Origin: Parvularcula sp964556115
Lineage (GTDB): Bacteria > Pseudomonadota > Alphaproteobacteria > Caulobacterales > Parvularculaceae
Reading direction: 5' to 3'
NCBI GenBank assembly: GCA_964556115.1
Contig: CAZKVC010000002.1
Location: 213,522 to 277,521 of the forward strand
DNA: 64,000 nucleotides
The translations under genes were made by a program, and so were the position numbers. The notes beneath the pieces were generated by a model. That model had not been told where the DNA came from, searched no databases, and saw only the letters and a list, made by a program, of their open reading frames with translations. Below are positions 14,786 through 22,909 of the stretch, one piece after another (position 1 is the stretch's first letter; each line of letters opens with the position of its first letter).

Positions 14786-16705
14786 TCACGTCCCTGGCGT
14801 GTAGTGTGCCGCTCCCGCCACCAGACTGTCCACTACCGAAGGGTCGGCCAGTGTCGAGGTGTCGCCAAGCTGGTCCGGCGCGCCTTCGGCGATCTTGCGC
14901 AGGATGCGGCGCATGATCTTGCCCGACCGGGTCTTGGGAAGGCCGGGGGTGAGCTGCACCCTGTCAGGGGTCGCCACCGGCCCGATCTCGTGTCGGACAT
15001 GCGCCCGGAGAGTCTTGGCAAGGGCGTCGTTGGCCTCCGCCCCCTGTTTCAGGATGACGTAGCAGTGCACGCCCTGACCCTTCACATCGTGAGGGTAGCC
15101 GACCACCGCTGCTTCAGCGACTGCCGGGTGCGCGACAAGGGCACTCTCGATCTCGGCGGTGCCCATGCGGTGCCCGCTGACATTGAGGACATCGTCGACC
15201 CGTCCGGTGATCCAGTAGTCGCCGTCCTCGTCACGCTTCGCGCCATCGCCGGTGAAATAGGTGCCGGGATAGGTCGAGAAATAGGTGTCGAAGAAGCGCT
15301 CATGGTCGCCCCAGACGGTTCGCGCCTGGCCCGGCCAGCTTTCGGTGAGGACGAGATTGCCTTCCGCTGCGCCCTCGATCAGCTTGCCTTCATTGTCGAG
15401 AAGCGCGGGCATGATGCCGGGCAGCGGCTTGGTCGCGGCGCCGGGCTTCGTCATCGCATCGCTCGGCAGGGGGCTGATGAGGCAGCCCCCTGTTTCGGTC
15501 TGCCACCATGTGTCGACAATCGGGCAGCGGCCCTCGCCTGCAATTTTATGGTACCAGCGCCAGGCTTCGGGATTGATCGGTTCACCGACCGAGCCAAGAA
15601 GCCGAAGCGAGCTGCGGTCGCAAGGCGAGACGTAGTCATCGCCCTCACGCATCAGTGCACGGATGGCCGTCGGGGCGGTGTAGAGGATCGACACCTTGTG
15701 CTTCTCGACGACCTGCCACATCCGGCTTGCGTTGGGATAGGAGGGGACGCCTTCGAACAGGACCTGGGTCGCACCGTTTGCCATCGGCCCGTAGGTGATG
15801 TAGCTGTGCCCTGTGATCCAGCCGATATCGGCGGTGCACCAGAAAACATCATCGGGCTGAAGGTCGAAAACCGTCCGGTGAGTGTAGCTCGCATAGACGA
15901 GGTATCCGCCGGTGGTGTGGACCACACCCTTCGGCTTGCCGGTAGAGCCCGACGTATAGAGAATGAAAAGCGGATCTTCCGCCTGCATCGGCTCTGGAGC
16001 GCAGGTGGGCGCGACCTCGTCGCGTTCTTCGTTCCAGTAGAAGTCGCGGCCAGGAACGGTCTTGGTCTCGCTGCCGGTGACTTCGATCGTCAGGACGAAC
16101 TTCACGGACGTCTCGGCCCGTTCCAACGCGGCGTCGACATTGGCCTTGAGGGGCACTGTCTTGCCGCCCCTGCGCCCTTCGTCGGCGGTGATGACCGCGG
16201 CGGCGCCGCAATCGTCGATCCGGCTTGCAAGGGCGTCGGGAGAGAACCCGCCAAAGACAACCGAGTGAATGGCCCCGATCCTGGCGCATGCCAGCATGGC
16301 GAAGACCGCTTCGGACACCATGGGCAGGTAGAGAACCACCCGGTCGCCCTTGGTGATGCCGCGCGCCTTGAGGATGTTCGCCATACGGCAGACATTCTCA
16401 TAAGCCTCGCGATAGCTGACATGGCGGCTGACCGAAGGGTCGTCCCCCTCGAAGATCAGCGCTGTCTTCTCGGCCTTGTCGGCGAGGTGGCGGTCGAGAC
16501 ACTGGACGCTGGCGTTGAGAACACCGTCCTCGAACCATTTGATCCGGAAATCTTCCTTTCGGAAGGACGAGTCTGATGCCTTCGAGGGAAAGCGGTCCCA
16601 GGTGAGGGCAGCGGCTTGCTCGAGCCAGAAACGGTTCCTGTCGGCGGGACTGGCCCGGCGGGTGGTTACCTGGGTCGGAACGGCGGTGTCGGCGTCATAG
16701 GCCAT
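14786..16705 (-). CDS. acs: Acetyl-CoA synthetase
   Basis: Acs converts acetate, ATP and CoA into acetyl-CoA via acetyl-AMP. The 639-aa length is normal. Visible motifs are the AMP-binding loop YTSGSTGKPKG, the VFWCTADIGWITGHSY region, DTWWQTETG, and GRVDDVLNVSGHRMGTAEIE. K596 in KTRSGKIMRR is the lysine that is acetylated to switch off Acs in other bacteria. The gene shares a 156-bp divergent promoter region with the DcaP-like porin and is followed by the regulator gene 3 bp downstream. Confidence 0.97.
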   Translation of the reverse strand: MAYDADTAVPTQVTTRRASPADRNRFWLEQAAALTWDRFPSKASDSSFRKEDFRIKWFEDGVLNASVQCLDRHLADKAEKTALIFEGDDPSVSRHVSYREAYENVCRMANILKARGITKGDRVVLYLPMVSEAVFAMLACARIGAIHSVVFGGFSPDALASRIDDCGAAAVITADEGRRGGKTVPLKANVDAALERAETSVKFVLTIEVTGSETKTVPGRDFYWNEERDEVAPTCAPEPMQAEDPLFILYTSGSTGKPKGVVHTTGGYLVYASYTHRTVFDLQPDDVFWCTADIGWITGHSYITYGPMANGATQVLFEGVPSYPNASRMWQVVEKHKVSILYTAPTAIRALMREGDDYVSPCDRSSLRLLGSVGEPINPEAWRWYHKIAGEGRCPIVDTWWQTETGGCLISPLPSDAMTKPGAATKPLPGIMPALLDNEGKLIEGAAEGNLVLTESWPGQARTVWGDHERFFDTYFSTYPGTYFTGDGAKRDEDGDYWITGRVDDVLNVSGHRMGTAEIESALVAHPAVAEAAVVGYPHDVKGQGVHCYVILKQGAEANDALAKTLRAHVRHEIGPVATPDRVQLTPGLPKTRSGKIMRRILRKIAEGAPDQLGDTSTLADPSVVDSLVAGAAHYTPGT

Positions 16706-16769
16706 GATCGGTCCTCCGGTGCTCGTGGCGCAGGAAGAATGATCGGCCAGGGACCGCTCTTCGGCAATT

Positions 16770-16791
16770 CGACCAAGGTCGGTTCGACCAA
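16770..16791. promoter_or_regulatory. CrbR-like dyad plus half-site in the acs/porin promoter
   Basis: A perfect dyad CGACC-AA-GGTCG (16770-16781), preceded by TT, is followed by a second TTCGACCAA half-site starting at 16783, in phase 15 bp after the first. The dyad lies 64 bp upstream of acs and 80 bp upstream of the porin gene on the other strand. It matches the dyad upstream of the symporter operon at 8155-8166 in 11 of 12 positions. Confidence 0.55.
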
Positions 16792-16861
16792 CCGCTAATA
16801 TCCGCCCTGCGACATTCTGGCGATAGTTCCCGGCAAAACATCATCGGGAGGAACCTTGCTC

Positions 16862-18271
16862 ATGCCCAGGAAAGTGATTTCGCGCCTTAGCCTTCTCGCC
16901 GCCGCTTCGAGCCTGGCGCTGAGCTCGGCCGCGGCCCAGGACCAAAATCTCGAAGACCGGGTTGATGCCCTCGAGGCCAAGCTCGACCGTATTCTCGAAC
17001 GGCTGGAAGAGAGAGACGAGCAGCTTTCCGAGAGCGAGGCGGATGACCTCCGCAAGGCCGTTGCCGTCATCCAGGCGCGCGAAACCGCACCGCCCGCAGA
17101 GCCGCCCCTGACCGCAACCAAGGGCTTTGGCGAAGTCGCTCCGGAAGTCCTTCTCGCAGACAGGCCGGAAGGCTTCCGCTCAGGTTCGACAGAGGTCCTG
17201 TTCGGCGGCTACGTGAAGGTCGACGCCTCGGTGACGGAGTTCACTGGCGGCGAGGTTCCCAGCAATGCCCTCGCGCGGGATTTCTACATCCCCTCCCTCG
17301 TGCCGGTCGGGGGTGAGGGTTCGGATCCCGTCTTCGATTTCAACCCGAGGGAGACGCGCTTCTTCTTCGGAATGAAGTCGAACATGAACGGCCACGAGAT
17401 CGGCGGCAAGATCGAGTTCGATTTTCTCGTCACCAACCAGCCATTCGAGAACGAACGGGTCTCGAATTCCTATCTTCCGCGTATGCGGCATGCCTTCCTG
17501 ACGATCGACAACTGGCTGATCGGCCAGACTTGGTCGACCTTCCAGGATGTCGTCGCGCTGCCTGACAATCTGGATTTCATCGGCCCTGCCGAAGGTACGG
17601 TCTTCAATCGCCAGCCGATGATCCGCTACACGCGCGGCGGCCTGCAGGTGGCGCTCGAACAGCCCGAAACGCTCATCACCACGGCGACCGGCGGACGCGC
17701 GCAGCTGGAAGGCCAGGACAAACTGCCCGACTTGGTGGTGAGGTATAACGCCCGGGGAGACTACGGCCATCTGACCCTCGCCAGCATCGTCCGCCAACTG
17801 AGGGCGACGGACGAGCTGACGGGCGCGGACGAAGACACCGCCCTTGGGTGGGGGATCAGCGGGTCTGGACTGCTCAAGCTCACGCAGAGCGACGAACTGC
17901 GCTTCATGGCCTCGTACGGGGACGGGGTCGGCCGCTACATCGGGGTCAACACCGTCAACGATGCCGCGATCGGCCCCGGAGGAAATCTCGAGACGATCAG
18001 CACCCTGTCAGGCTTCGTCTCGCTGCAGCACCTCTGGTCGCCATCCTGGCGCTCCAACCTCACCTTGGGTTATTTCAACGCCGACAACCCGGTCATGCTG
18101 ACAAGTGGAGACGTGACTGACACCGTCTCTTCAGTACACGCCAACCTGATCCATTCCCTGACCCCCAATATCGACCTCGGCATGGAACTGATCCGTGCCG
18201 ACCGAGAGCTCGAAAACGGCCTCGACGGCGCCATGAACAAGGTGCAGTTCTCAGCCAAATACGGCTTCTGA
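16862..18271 (+). CDS. DcaP-like outer-membrane porin
   Basis: The 469-aa protein begins with a signal peptide (cleavage probably after SSAAA, near residue 26). A coiled-coil segment follows (about 29-65; repeated LE/LD pattern), and then a beta-barrel that ends in a C-terminal F (KVQFSAKYGF). FGGYVKVDASVTEF, RLRxxF-like FNPRETRFFFGM and WLIGQTWSTFQD fit the DcaP-type trimeric porins, which take up small carboxylates. The shared promoter with acs suggests it imports the acetate-type substrate. GGGAGG lies 10 bp upstream of the chosen ATG; a TTG two codons earlier is possible. Confidence 0.85.
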   Translation: MPRKVISRLSLLAAASSLALSSAAAQDQNLEDRVDALEAKLDRILERLEERDEQLSESEADDLRKAVAVIQARETAPPAEPPLTATKGFGEVAPEVLLADRPEGFRSGSTEVLFGGYVKVDASVTEFTGGEVPSNALARDFYIPSLVPVGGEGSDPVFDFNPRETRFFFGMKSNMNGHEIGGKIEFDFLVTNQPFENERVSNSYLPRMRHAFLTIDNWLIGQTWSTFQDVVALPDNLDFIGPAEGTVFNRQPMIRYTRGGLQVALEQPETLITTATGGRAQLEGQDKLPDLVVRYNARGDYGHLTLASIVRQLRATDELTGADEDTALGWGISGSGLLKLTQSDELRFMASYGDGVGRYIGVNTVNDAAIGPGGNLETISTLSGFVSLQHLWSPSWRSNLTLGYFNADNPVMLTSGDVTDTVSSVHANLIHSLTPNIDLGMELIRADRELENGLDGAMNKVQFSAKYGF

Positions 18272-18349
18272 GAAGGAGTGGCGGAGTGGGGCCGGGCCGC
18301 TCTCCCCGTGCCCGGCAGGCTTGACCCTTGGTGGCACCTCCCCGAAACC

Positions 18350-18365
18350 CTCCCGAAAACGGGAG
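18350..18365 (+). promoter_or_regulatory. Hairpin covering the ribosome binding site of the SDR gene
   Basis: CTCCCG-AAAA-CGGGAG is a perfect 6-bp hairpin whose right arm contains the GGGAG ribosome binding site, 7 bp before the ATG at 18373. It could limit translation initiation. A similar arrangement precedes the gene at 22715. Confidence 0.5.
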
Positions 18366-18372
18366 AAACACC

Positions 18373-19032
18373 ATGGGCACCATCATCGTGACCGGAGCGG
18401 CCGGCATCCTCGGCAAGGCCGTTCTCTCGGCCCTCGAGGCGGAAGGCCAGAAAGCCGTCGGCGTCGATCTTGCGCCGAACGTTCCCGGCGGTTTCGGCGG
18501 TATCGACCTCACCGATGAAGCGGCAGTCCAGCGCTGTTATACCGAGATCGGGGAGAAGCACGGACCCATTTCCGGCCTCGCCAATATCGCAGGCGGTTTC
18601 CTCTGGGAGCTGATGGTGGAGGGCTCGCCAGCCAGTTTCGACCGCATGTACCAGATGAACCTGCGCAGCGCGGCCGTCTCCTGCCATGCCGTCCTTCCCC
18701 ATATCGAGCCGGGCGGGTCCATCGTGAATGTCGGCGCGGCAGCGGCTGCCGTGCCGGGCGCCGGGATGGCCCCATACGCCGCCTCCAAGGCAGGGGTCCG
18801 TGCCCTGACCGAAAGCCTCGCCGACGAGTTGAGCGGCAGGCCGGTCCGGGTCAATGCGGTGCTTCCGACCATCCTCGACACGCCGACCAACCGTAAGGAT
18901 ATGCCGGATGCGGACAGGTCGGATTGGGTCACTCCCGAAGCCGCAGCCGATGCGGTCGCCTTCCTCCTGTCGGACGCGGCCCGGGCCGTGACGGGCGCCA
19001 GCCTCCGCCTCGCTCTCGGCGACAAGACCTGA
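18373..19032 (+). CDS. Short-chain dehydrogenase/reductase family protein, atypical active site
   Basis: This is a 219-aa SDR-fold protein with the nucleotide motif TGAAGILG near the N-terminus, NIAGG (the NAG motif), and the YAASK catalytic Tyr and Lys. The serine normally found 12-14 residues before the Tyr is absent: the stretch reads VGAAAAAVPGAGMAPY. It may therefore be inactive as a dehydrogenase or use another residue. The substrate is not predictable. The gene is followed after 8 bp by the sulfurtransferase gene, and its ribosome binding site lies in a hairpin. Confidence 0.82.
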   Translation: MGTIIVTGAAGILGKAVLSALEAEGQKAVGVDLAPNVPGGFGGIDLTDEAAVQRCYTEIGEKHGPISGLANIAGGFLWELMVEGSPASFDRMYQMNLRSAAVSCHAVLPHIEPGGSIVNVGAAAAAVPGAGMAPYAASKAGVRALTESLADELSGRPVRVNAVLPTILDTPTNRKDMPDADRSDWVTPEAAADAVAFLLSDAARAVTGASLRLALGDKT

Positions 19033-19040
19033 CCCGAACC

Positions 19041-19877
19041 ATGTCCCGCCTCAAAGCTGCAGCCGAACTGCTGCAAGGCGATTGGCTGCGCTACCGCTTC
19101 GTCGACGCTAGCTGGATGCTCGGCAAGAAGGGGGCGGGAAAGGACGCTTTCGCAAAGGCGCATATTCCCGGTGCGGTGCATTTTCCCATCGACACGGTCT
19201 GCGACAGAACGACGGACCTGCCGCACATGCTTCCGCCGCAGGCGGCCTTCATAGACTGGGCGAGTGTGGCGGGGCTCGAGCGCGATACGCCGGTTGTCGT
19301 CTATGATACGGAAGGCGTGCGATCAGCGCCGCGGGTTGTCTGGACCTTCGAGCTTTTCGGGATGACGGATGTCAGCCTCCTGAACGGCGGACTTCCCGCC
19401 TGGCAGGCGGCGGGCGGTCCGGTGACGGACGATCTGACCAGCTTCGAACGGACTGCGTTTGAACCCGTATTCGACGAACAGCGGCGGGTTACGCATGAGG
19501 AGATGAAAGCCATTGTGCACGAAAGGCGGGCGCAGATCGTCGACGTCCGTCCCGGGCCACGCTTCGAAGGCACGGCGCCCGAGCCGAGGCCCGGTCTTAC
19601 CTCTGGGCACATGCCGGGCGCGATCAACTTACCGGCCTCCGAGGTTCTCTTGAAGGGCGCCTTGCGTCCGCCTGCCGAACTCGAAAAACTCTTCCGGCAA
19701 AAAGGTCTGCACAAGGAGAGGCCGATCGTTACGACCTGCGGCTCCGGGGTCGCTGCCGCTCTTGTGGAACTCGCGCTGCGGGAGGCCGGCTATACCGAGC
19801 TGCGTCTTTACGATGGGTCCTGGACGCAGTGGGCCTCTGACCCCGATGCGCCGATCGAAGGGGCGCAGGACGTCTAG
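19041..19877 (+). CDS. sseA: 3-mercaptopyruvate/thiosulfate sulfurtransferase
   Basis: The 278-aa protein has two rhodanese domains. The inactive N-terminal domain carries FVDASWMLG and AHIPGAVHFPID. The C-terminal domain carries the active-site cysteine (about C233) in the loop CGSGVAA, which matches the mercaptopyruvate sulfurtransferase pattern CGSGVTA rather than the CRKGVT of thiosulfate enzymes. It transfers sulfur from 3-mercaptopyruvate to thiol acceptors. No clear ribosome binding site is visible, so it probably relies on coupling with the SDR gene. Its 3' end overlaps the convergent murD2 gene by 4 bp. Confidence 0.9.
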   Translation: MSRLKAAAELLQGDWLRYRFVDASWMLGKKGAGKDAFAKAHIPGAVHFPIDTVCDRTTDLPHMLPPQAAFIDWASVAGLERDTPVVVYDTEGVRSAPRVVWTFELFGMTDVSLLNGGLPAWQAAGGPVTDDLTSFERTAFEPVFDEQRRVTHEEMKAIVHERRAQIVDVRPGPRFEGTAPEPRPGLTSGHMPGAINLPASEVLLKGALRPPAELEKLFRQKGLHKERPIVTTCGSGVAAALVELALREAGYTELRLYDGSWTQWASDPDAPIEGAQDV

Positions 19878-21127
19878 GCTTCCGAGGCGAACTTCGCGAA
19901 CAGGGCCGCGCGCTCCTTGTAGGAAGTGAACGGCGGATGGGACGGCGCCGAGGGCGAGAAGAGAAGGACGCCTCCTTCAGGGCATAGATCCGCGCCCAAG
20001 CGAATGGCTTCCTCGAACCCTTCCGTTCTGCGATCGGCGGCGGCGAACCGGTCGCCAGCCGGATCGAAGGCGATGACGGTGAGGTCGCTTCGCGCCGCGC
20101 AGTAGGCTTGAAGATCCCCGAAGAGCTGCCCCCGGTCGCCGCCGCCCAGAAGCAGCACAGTCGGTCTTACTTCGAACCGGCGCAGCGCAGCGAGCGTCGC
20201 TTCGGGCACGGTCGCGAGGGCATCGTCGATCCATAGCCTGCCATCGTGACTGTGTACGGTGTATTGCCGGGACGGAAGGCCGCGATAGTTTGCTGTCAGT
20301 GTGCTTGCGGCCTCAGCCAATTCCGATGGCCGCACGAGGAAACGCGCAATCGCAAGGGCCGCTTCGAGGCATGACCGCCGTGGCCCTTCGCGGAAACCCT
20401 GATCGGCCGGACCGAGATCGACGCTGTGCCCATCCAGGGCCAGCATGTCATGTTGCCCGGATACCAGGTCCTCGACGGCGCGGCAGGATGCGGGCAAGCC
20501 GTAGCGTGCAATGACCGACCGCGGCGCTGCGCCCTCGGCGGGCCCCGCCCTAAGAAACGGTTTGAGCTTTGCGCGGTGATAGGCATCCACCGTACCGTGC
20601 CAATGAACGTGATCCTTGTAAAGATTGGTAATGAGGTGGAAATGGTCCGCAGAGGGAAGGTCATGCATCATATAGGATGAGACCTCGACGACCGGGCACC
20701 GCTCGTCCGCTAGCTTCGAAGACAGGACGGGAGCTCCAATATTGCCGTAGGCGGTCGAGGACAGGCCGCAAGAACGCAGCAGCTCCGCAAGAAGCGCCGT
20801 GGTCGTGCTTTTTCCCTTGGTTCCCGTGACGGTGATTGTTTCAGCCGGGGCATGTTCCACGAGCCAATAGCCGGTTGGCGTGGTCGCCATCGCGGCCTTC
20901 CCTGTACCCATGAGAACGATTTCGTTCGTTGGCGGAACACCTGGCGAGCGCAGGTAGAGCGCCCCTTCAATGAAGGCAGGGACGTCTGCCCGGCCAATCG
21001 GTGGGACACCTTCGATCGAGCCGCCGCTATCGTCGAAGCAGCGCAGCTCTGTATTCTTCGCACCGCTGAAATGATCGGCGGCCGCTACGGCTTCCACCCC
21101 CGTCCCGTGCAGAAGAACCCGGTCCAT
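19874..21127 (-). CDS. murD2: UDP-MurNAc-L-Ala--L-Glu ligase, MurD2-type Mur ligase
   Basis: This 417-aa protein has the Mur ligase ATP motif TGTKGKSTT (101-109), followed by VEVSSYMMHDL and TNLYKDHVHWHGT. These are the central-domain residues of the family. It is a divergent relative of MurD. Its start overlaps the stop of the murL gene (TGATG), and the pair matches the MurD2-MurL system of Xanthomonas. There MurD2 adds L-Glu instead of D-Glu to UDP-MurNAc-L-Ala, and MurL epimerises the product. The ATG at 21127 is preferred over an adjacent TTG. Assignment depends on the MurL neighbour; a normal murD elsewhere in the genome would be expected to be absent or redundant. Confidence 0.83.
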   Translation of the reverse strand: MDRVLLHGTGVEAVAAADHFSGAKNTELRCFDDSGGSIEGVPPIGRADVPAFIEGALYLRSPGVPPTNEIVLMGTGKAAMATTPTGYWLVEHAPAETITVTGTKGKSTTTALLAELLRSCGLSSTAYGNIGAPVLSSKLADERCPVVEVSSYMMHDLPSADHFHLITNLYKDHVHWHGTVDAYHRAKLKPFLRAGPAEGAAPRSVIARYGLPASCRAVEDLVSGQHDMLALDGHSVDLGPADQGFREGPRRSCLEAALAIARFLVRPSELAEAASTLTANYRGLPSRQYTVHSHDGRLWIDDALATVPEATLAALRRFEVRPTVLLLGGGDRGQLFGDLQAYCAARSDLTVIAFDPAGDRFAAADRRTEGFEEAIRLGADLCPEGGVLLFSPSAPSHPPFTSYKERAALFAKFASEA

Positions 21128-22431
21128 CAAAGCTCAAGCGCCGCGTCATGATACTCCCGTGGCAGGGCGCCCCGGGCTTCAGGCAGCATCGCATCGAGGC
21201 CCTGCTGGATCAGCTCCATCTCGCTCTTCGTCCGGCGGAGTTCGGGATACCAGGTCCTGACGGCGAGACTGTCGGCGAAGGGTGCCTTGTCCCTGGCAAG
21301 GTGGAGGGCGGCCTGGCATTCTGCGATCGTTCCGACGCAGTCCCAGGGCTTTTTGTCGGCGAGGCCCAGAAGTTCCTCGTAGAATGGCTGCAGCGCTTCG
21401 AGGTCGAGCATGTTGCGCCCGAAGATCGTGCGGACATCCTGATCGCTCAGGCAAGGCGCGAGAATGAGGGAGGTGAAGGCGCATTTCGCGCATGCGCCGC
21501 ACCACCTCTTGTCGGCATCTCCGGCGAGGCGGAAGTTGCGGTTGCAGCTCGTGAAGCGGGGGAAAGCTGAGGTCAGCGCGGCGAACTGGGCACCGATCCA
21601 GAGTTCCGAGAATGGCCGGAGAACCGAATAGACCGGCGGCGCTTCCGGCGCGCTTTCGGCGACGGCACGGCGCAGGATCTCCTCGAAGGTAGAAGATTTC
21701 GAGTATTGATGATTGGCCGGGCCGGTCTCGGTCATCATGGTCGGCTCGTCGGCCGAGCGCTCATTGGCAAACAGGATGTGCGGTGCACCGCGCAGAAAGC
21801 CTTCGATCGTCAGGACCAGCATGTTGATGGCGGTGATCGGGACATGGCCGGTGAAGCCGTCCTTCAGCGCAAGAAGTTTCGGATCGAGGCTTCGGTAGAC
21901 AAAGAGGAGCGGGGAGGGTGCGGTCCTGGTCAGGACCTCGGCCACCTTATCCGCCATCACGACCGAGGCGTATTGCGGCTTGAGCCCGGTCGCCTTCTCG
22001 ACGATGGCCCCGGCGACATAGCTGTCCTTGCCGCCGCCGAAGGCGACGATCGGGGCGTGGCTTCCGGCAGAAGAGGGCCCCGGCGCGGCGGCTGCCGGGA
22101 GTATATCGCCTTCGAACCGGGTTTGCGGCGGGAAAGGAAGACCGGCCCTGACGAAGAATTCCGCGAGACCATCCGTATAGAGGGCTTCGGCCATGGCCCG
22201 CCCCGCGGCCGGTAGGGCGGGGAACACGACGGTGCCCGCCGCAGCAGTTTTATAGGTGCTCACGCCCAGGGCGACGTGAAGAAGGGCGAGAAGCGCGCCG
22301 GGGACCGCGCCCTCCGAAGAGAGCGTCACCGTCTCCTCGAACGCGCCGAAGCGGCTGCAGGAGAAGCCGAAGCTGAGCTTGCGGCCTGTCTGGTGCATGT
22401 GGGTGAAGGAGAACTGTCCGCTTCGCGTCAT
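21124..22431 (-). CDS. murL: UDP-MurNAc-L-Ala-L-Glu epimerase (MurL)
   Basis: The protein (434 aa; its TGA is at 21127-21129) has an ATP-pyrophosphatase-like motif GGGKDSY (132-138) and a cysteine cluster: C296 in SCNRNF and RWCGACAKC (C311, C314, C317). FANERSADE is also typical. These features fit MurL, which uses ATP to invert the terminal L-Glu of UDP-MurNAc-L-Ala-L-Glu and so supplies D-Glu for the cell wall without glutamate racemase. The stop codon shares a base with the murD2 start. The 283 bp upstream up to 22714 contains no gene but has an AT-rich centre that may hold promoters. Confidence 0.86.
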
Positions 22432-22686
22432 GTCAGTCCTCTAGCCTTGGCCGCTCGATCCGCAAACCGCTCAGTCCCGCCACACGTTTGACGAGTGCGG
22501 CCATCTTTCCCACACCAAATCACGCCAAGTTGAACATTTTCTGCCGGGATGAAATGATGATGTTATACTGTTATCTCTCGGATAAACGCTGTAATTTCTG
22601 CTGTTCCAGCCTTGTCGTTACTTCCTGACACCTTAAGGTCTTAGTAAGTTTTTCATGGACAAATTGGTGGATGAGCGGATATGAAA

Positions 22687-22705
22687 CTCCCTGTCTGATA
22701 GGGAG
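22687..22705 (+). promoter_or_regulatory. Hairpin covering the ribosome binding site of the 64-aa gene
   Basis: CTCCCT-GTCTGAT-AGGGAG forms a perfect 6-bp stem with a 7-nt loop. The right arm contains most of the GGGAGG ribosome binding site, 8 bp before the ATG at 22715. The design resembles the hairpin before the SDR gene at 18350-18365. Confidence 0.5.
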
Positions 22706-22714
22706 GCACGGGCT

Positions 22715-22909
22715 ATGTCCGATTTCTGCTCAAACGAAGGCGCATCACGCCTACAGGCTCTCATTCGCGATTACTGGAAGAAACAAGGCTTCGACGTGGA
22801 CGTGAAACTCGTCCAGGAAGGCTTTGTCTCGACCATGCGGTCTTCGCGCTATGACGTCCGAAGCGACATGGTAAACGGTATGCCGCGACGGAATGAACAC
22901 TACGCCTGA
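22715..22909 (+). CDS. Conserved small alphaproteobacterial protein, function unknown
   Basis: This 64-aa soluble protein begins with ASRLQALIRDYWKKQGFDV and ends in a distinctive basic tail with SSRYDVRSDMVNGMPRR. I recognise this ending from a small hypothetical protein found widely in alphaproteobacteria, but no function is known to me. GGGAGG lies 8 bp before the ATG, inside a hairpin. The stop region overlaps the convergent gph gene by 10 bp. Confidence 0.75.
   Translation: MSDFCSNEGASRLQALIRDYWKKQGFDVDVKLVQEGFVSTMRSSRYDVRSDMVNGMPRRNEHYA

Noticed and set aside
14255..16576. Open frame of 773 codons opposite crbR and acs
   Set aside because: It spans the antisense of two well-identified genes and shows no domain; it is a codon-bias shadow.
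18291..18316. Terminator after the porin gene (GCCGGGC...GCCCGGC)
   Set aside because: The 7-bp stem has a 12-nt loop and no T-run follows, so I do not call an intrinsic terminator.
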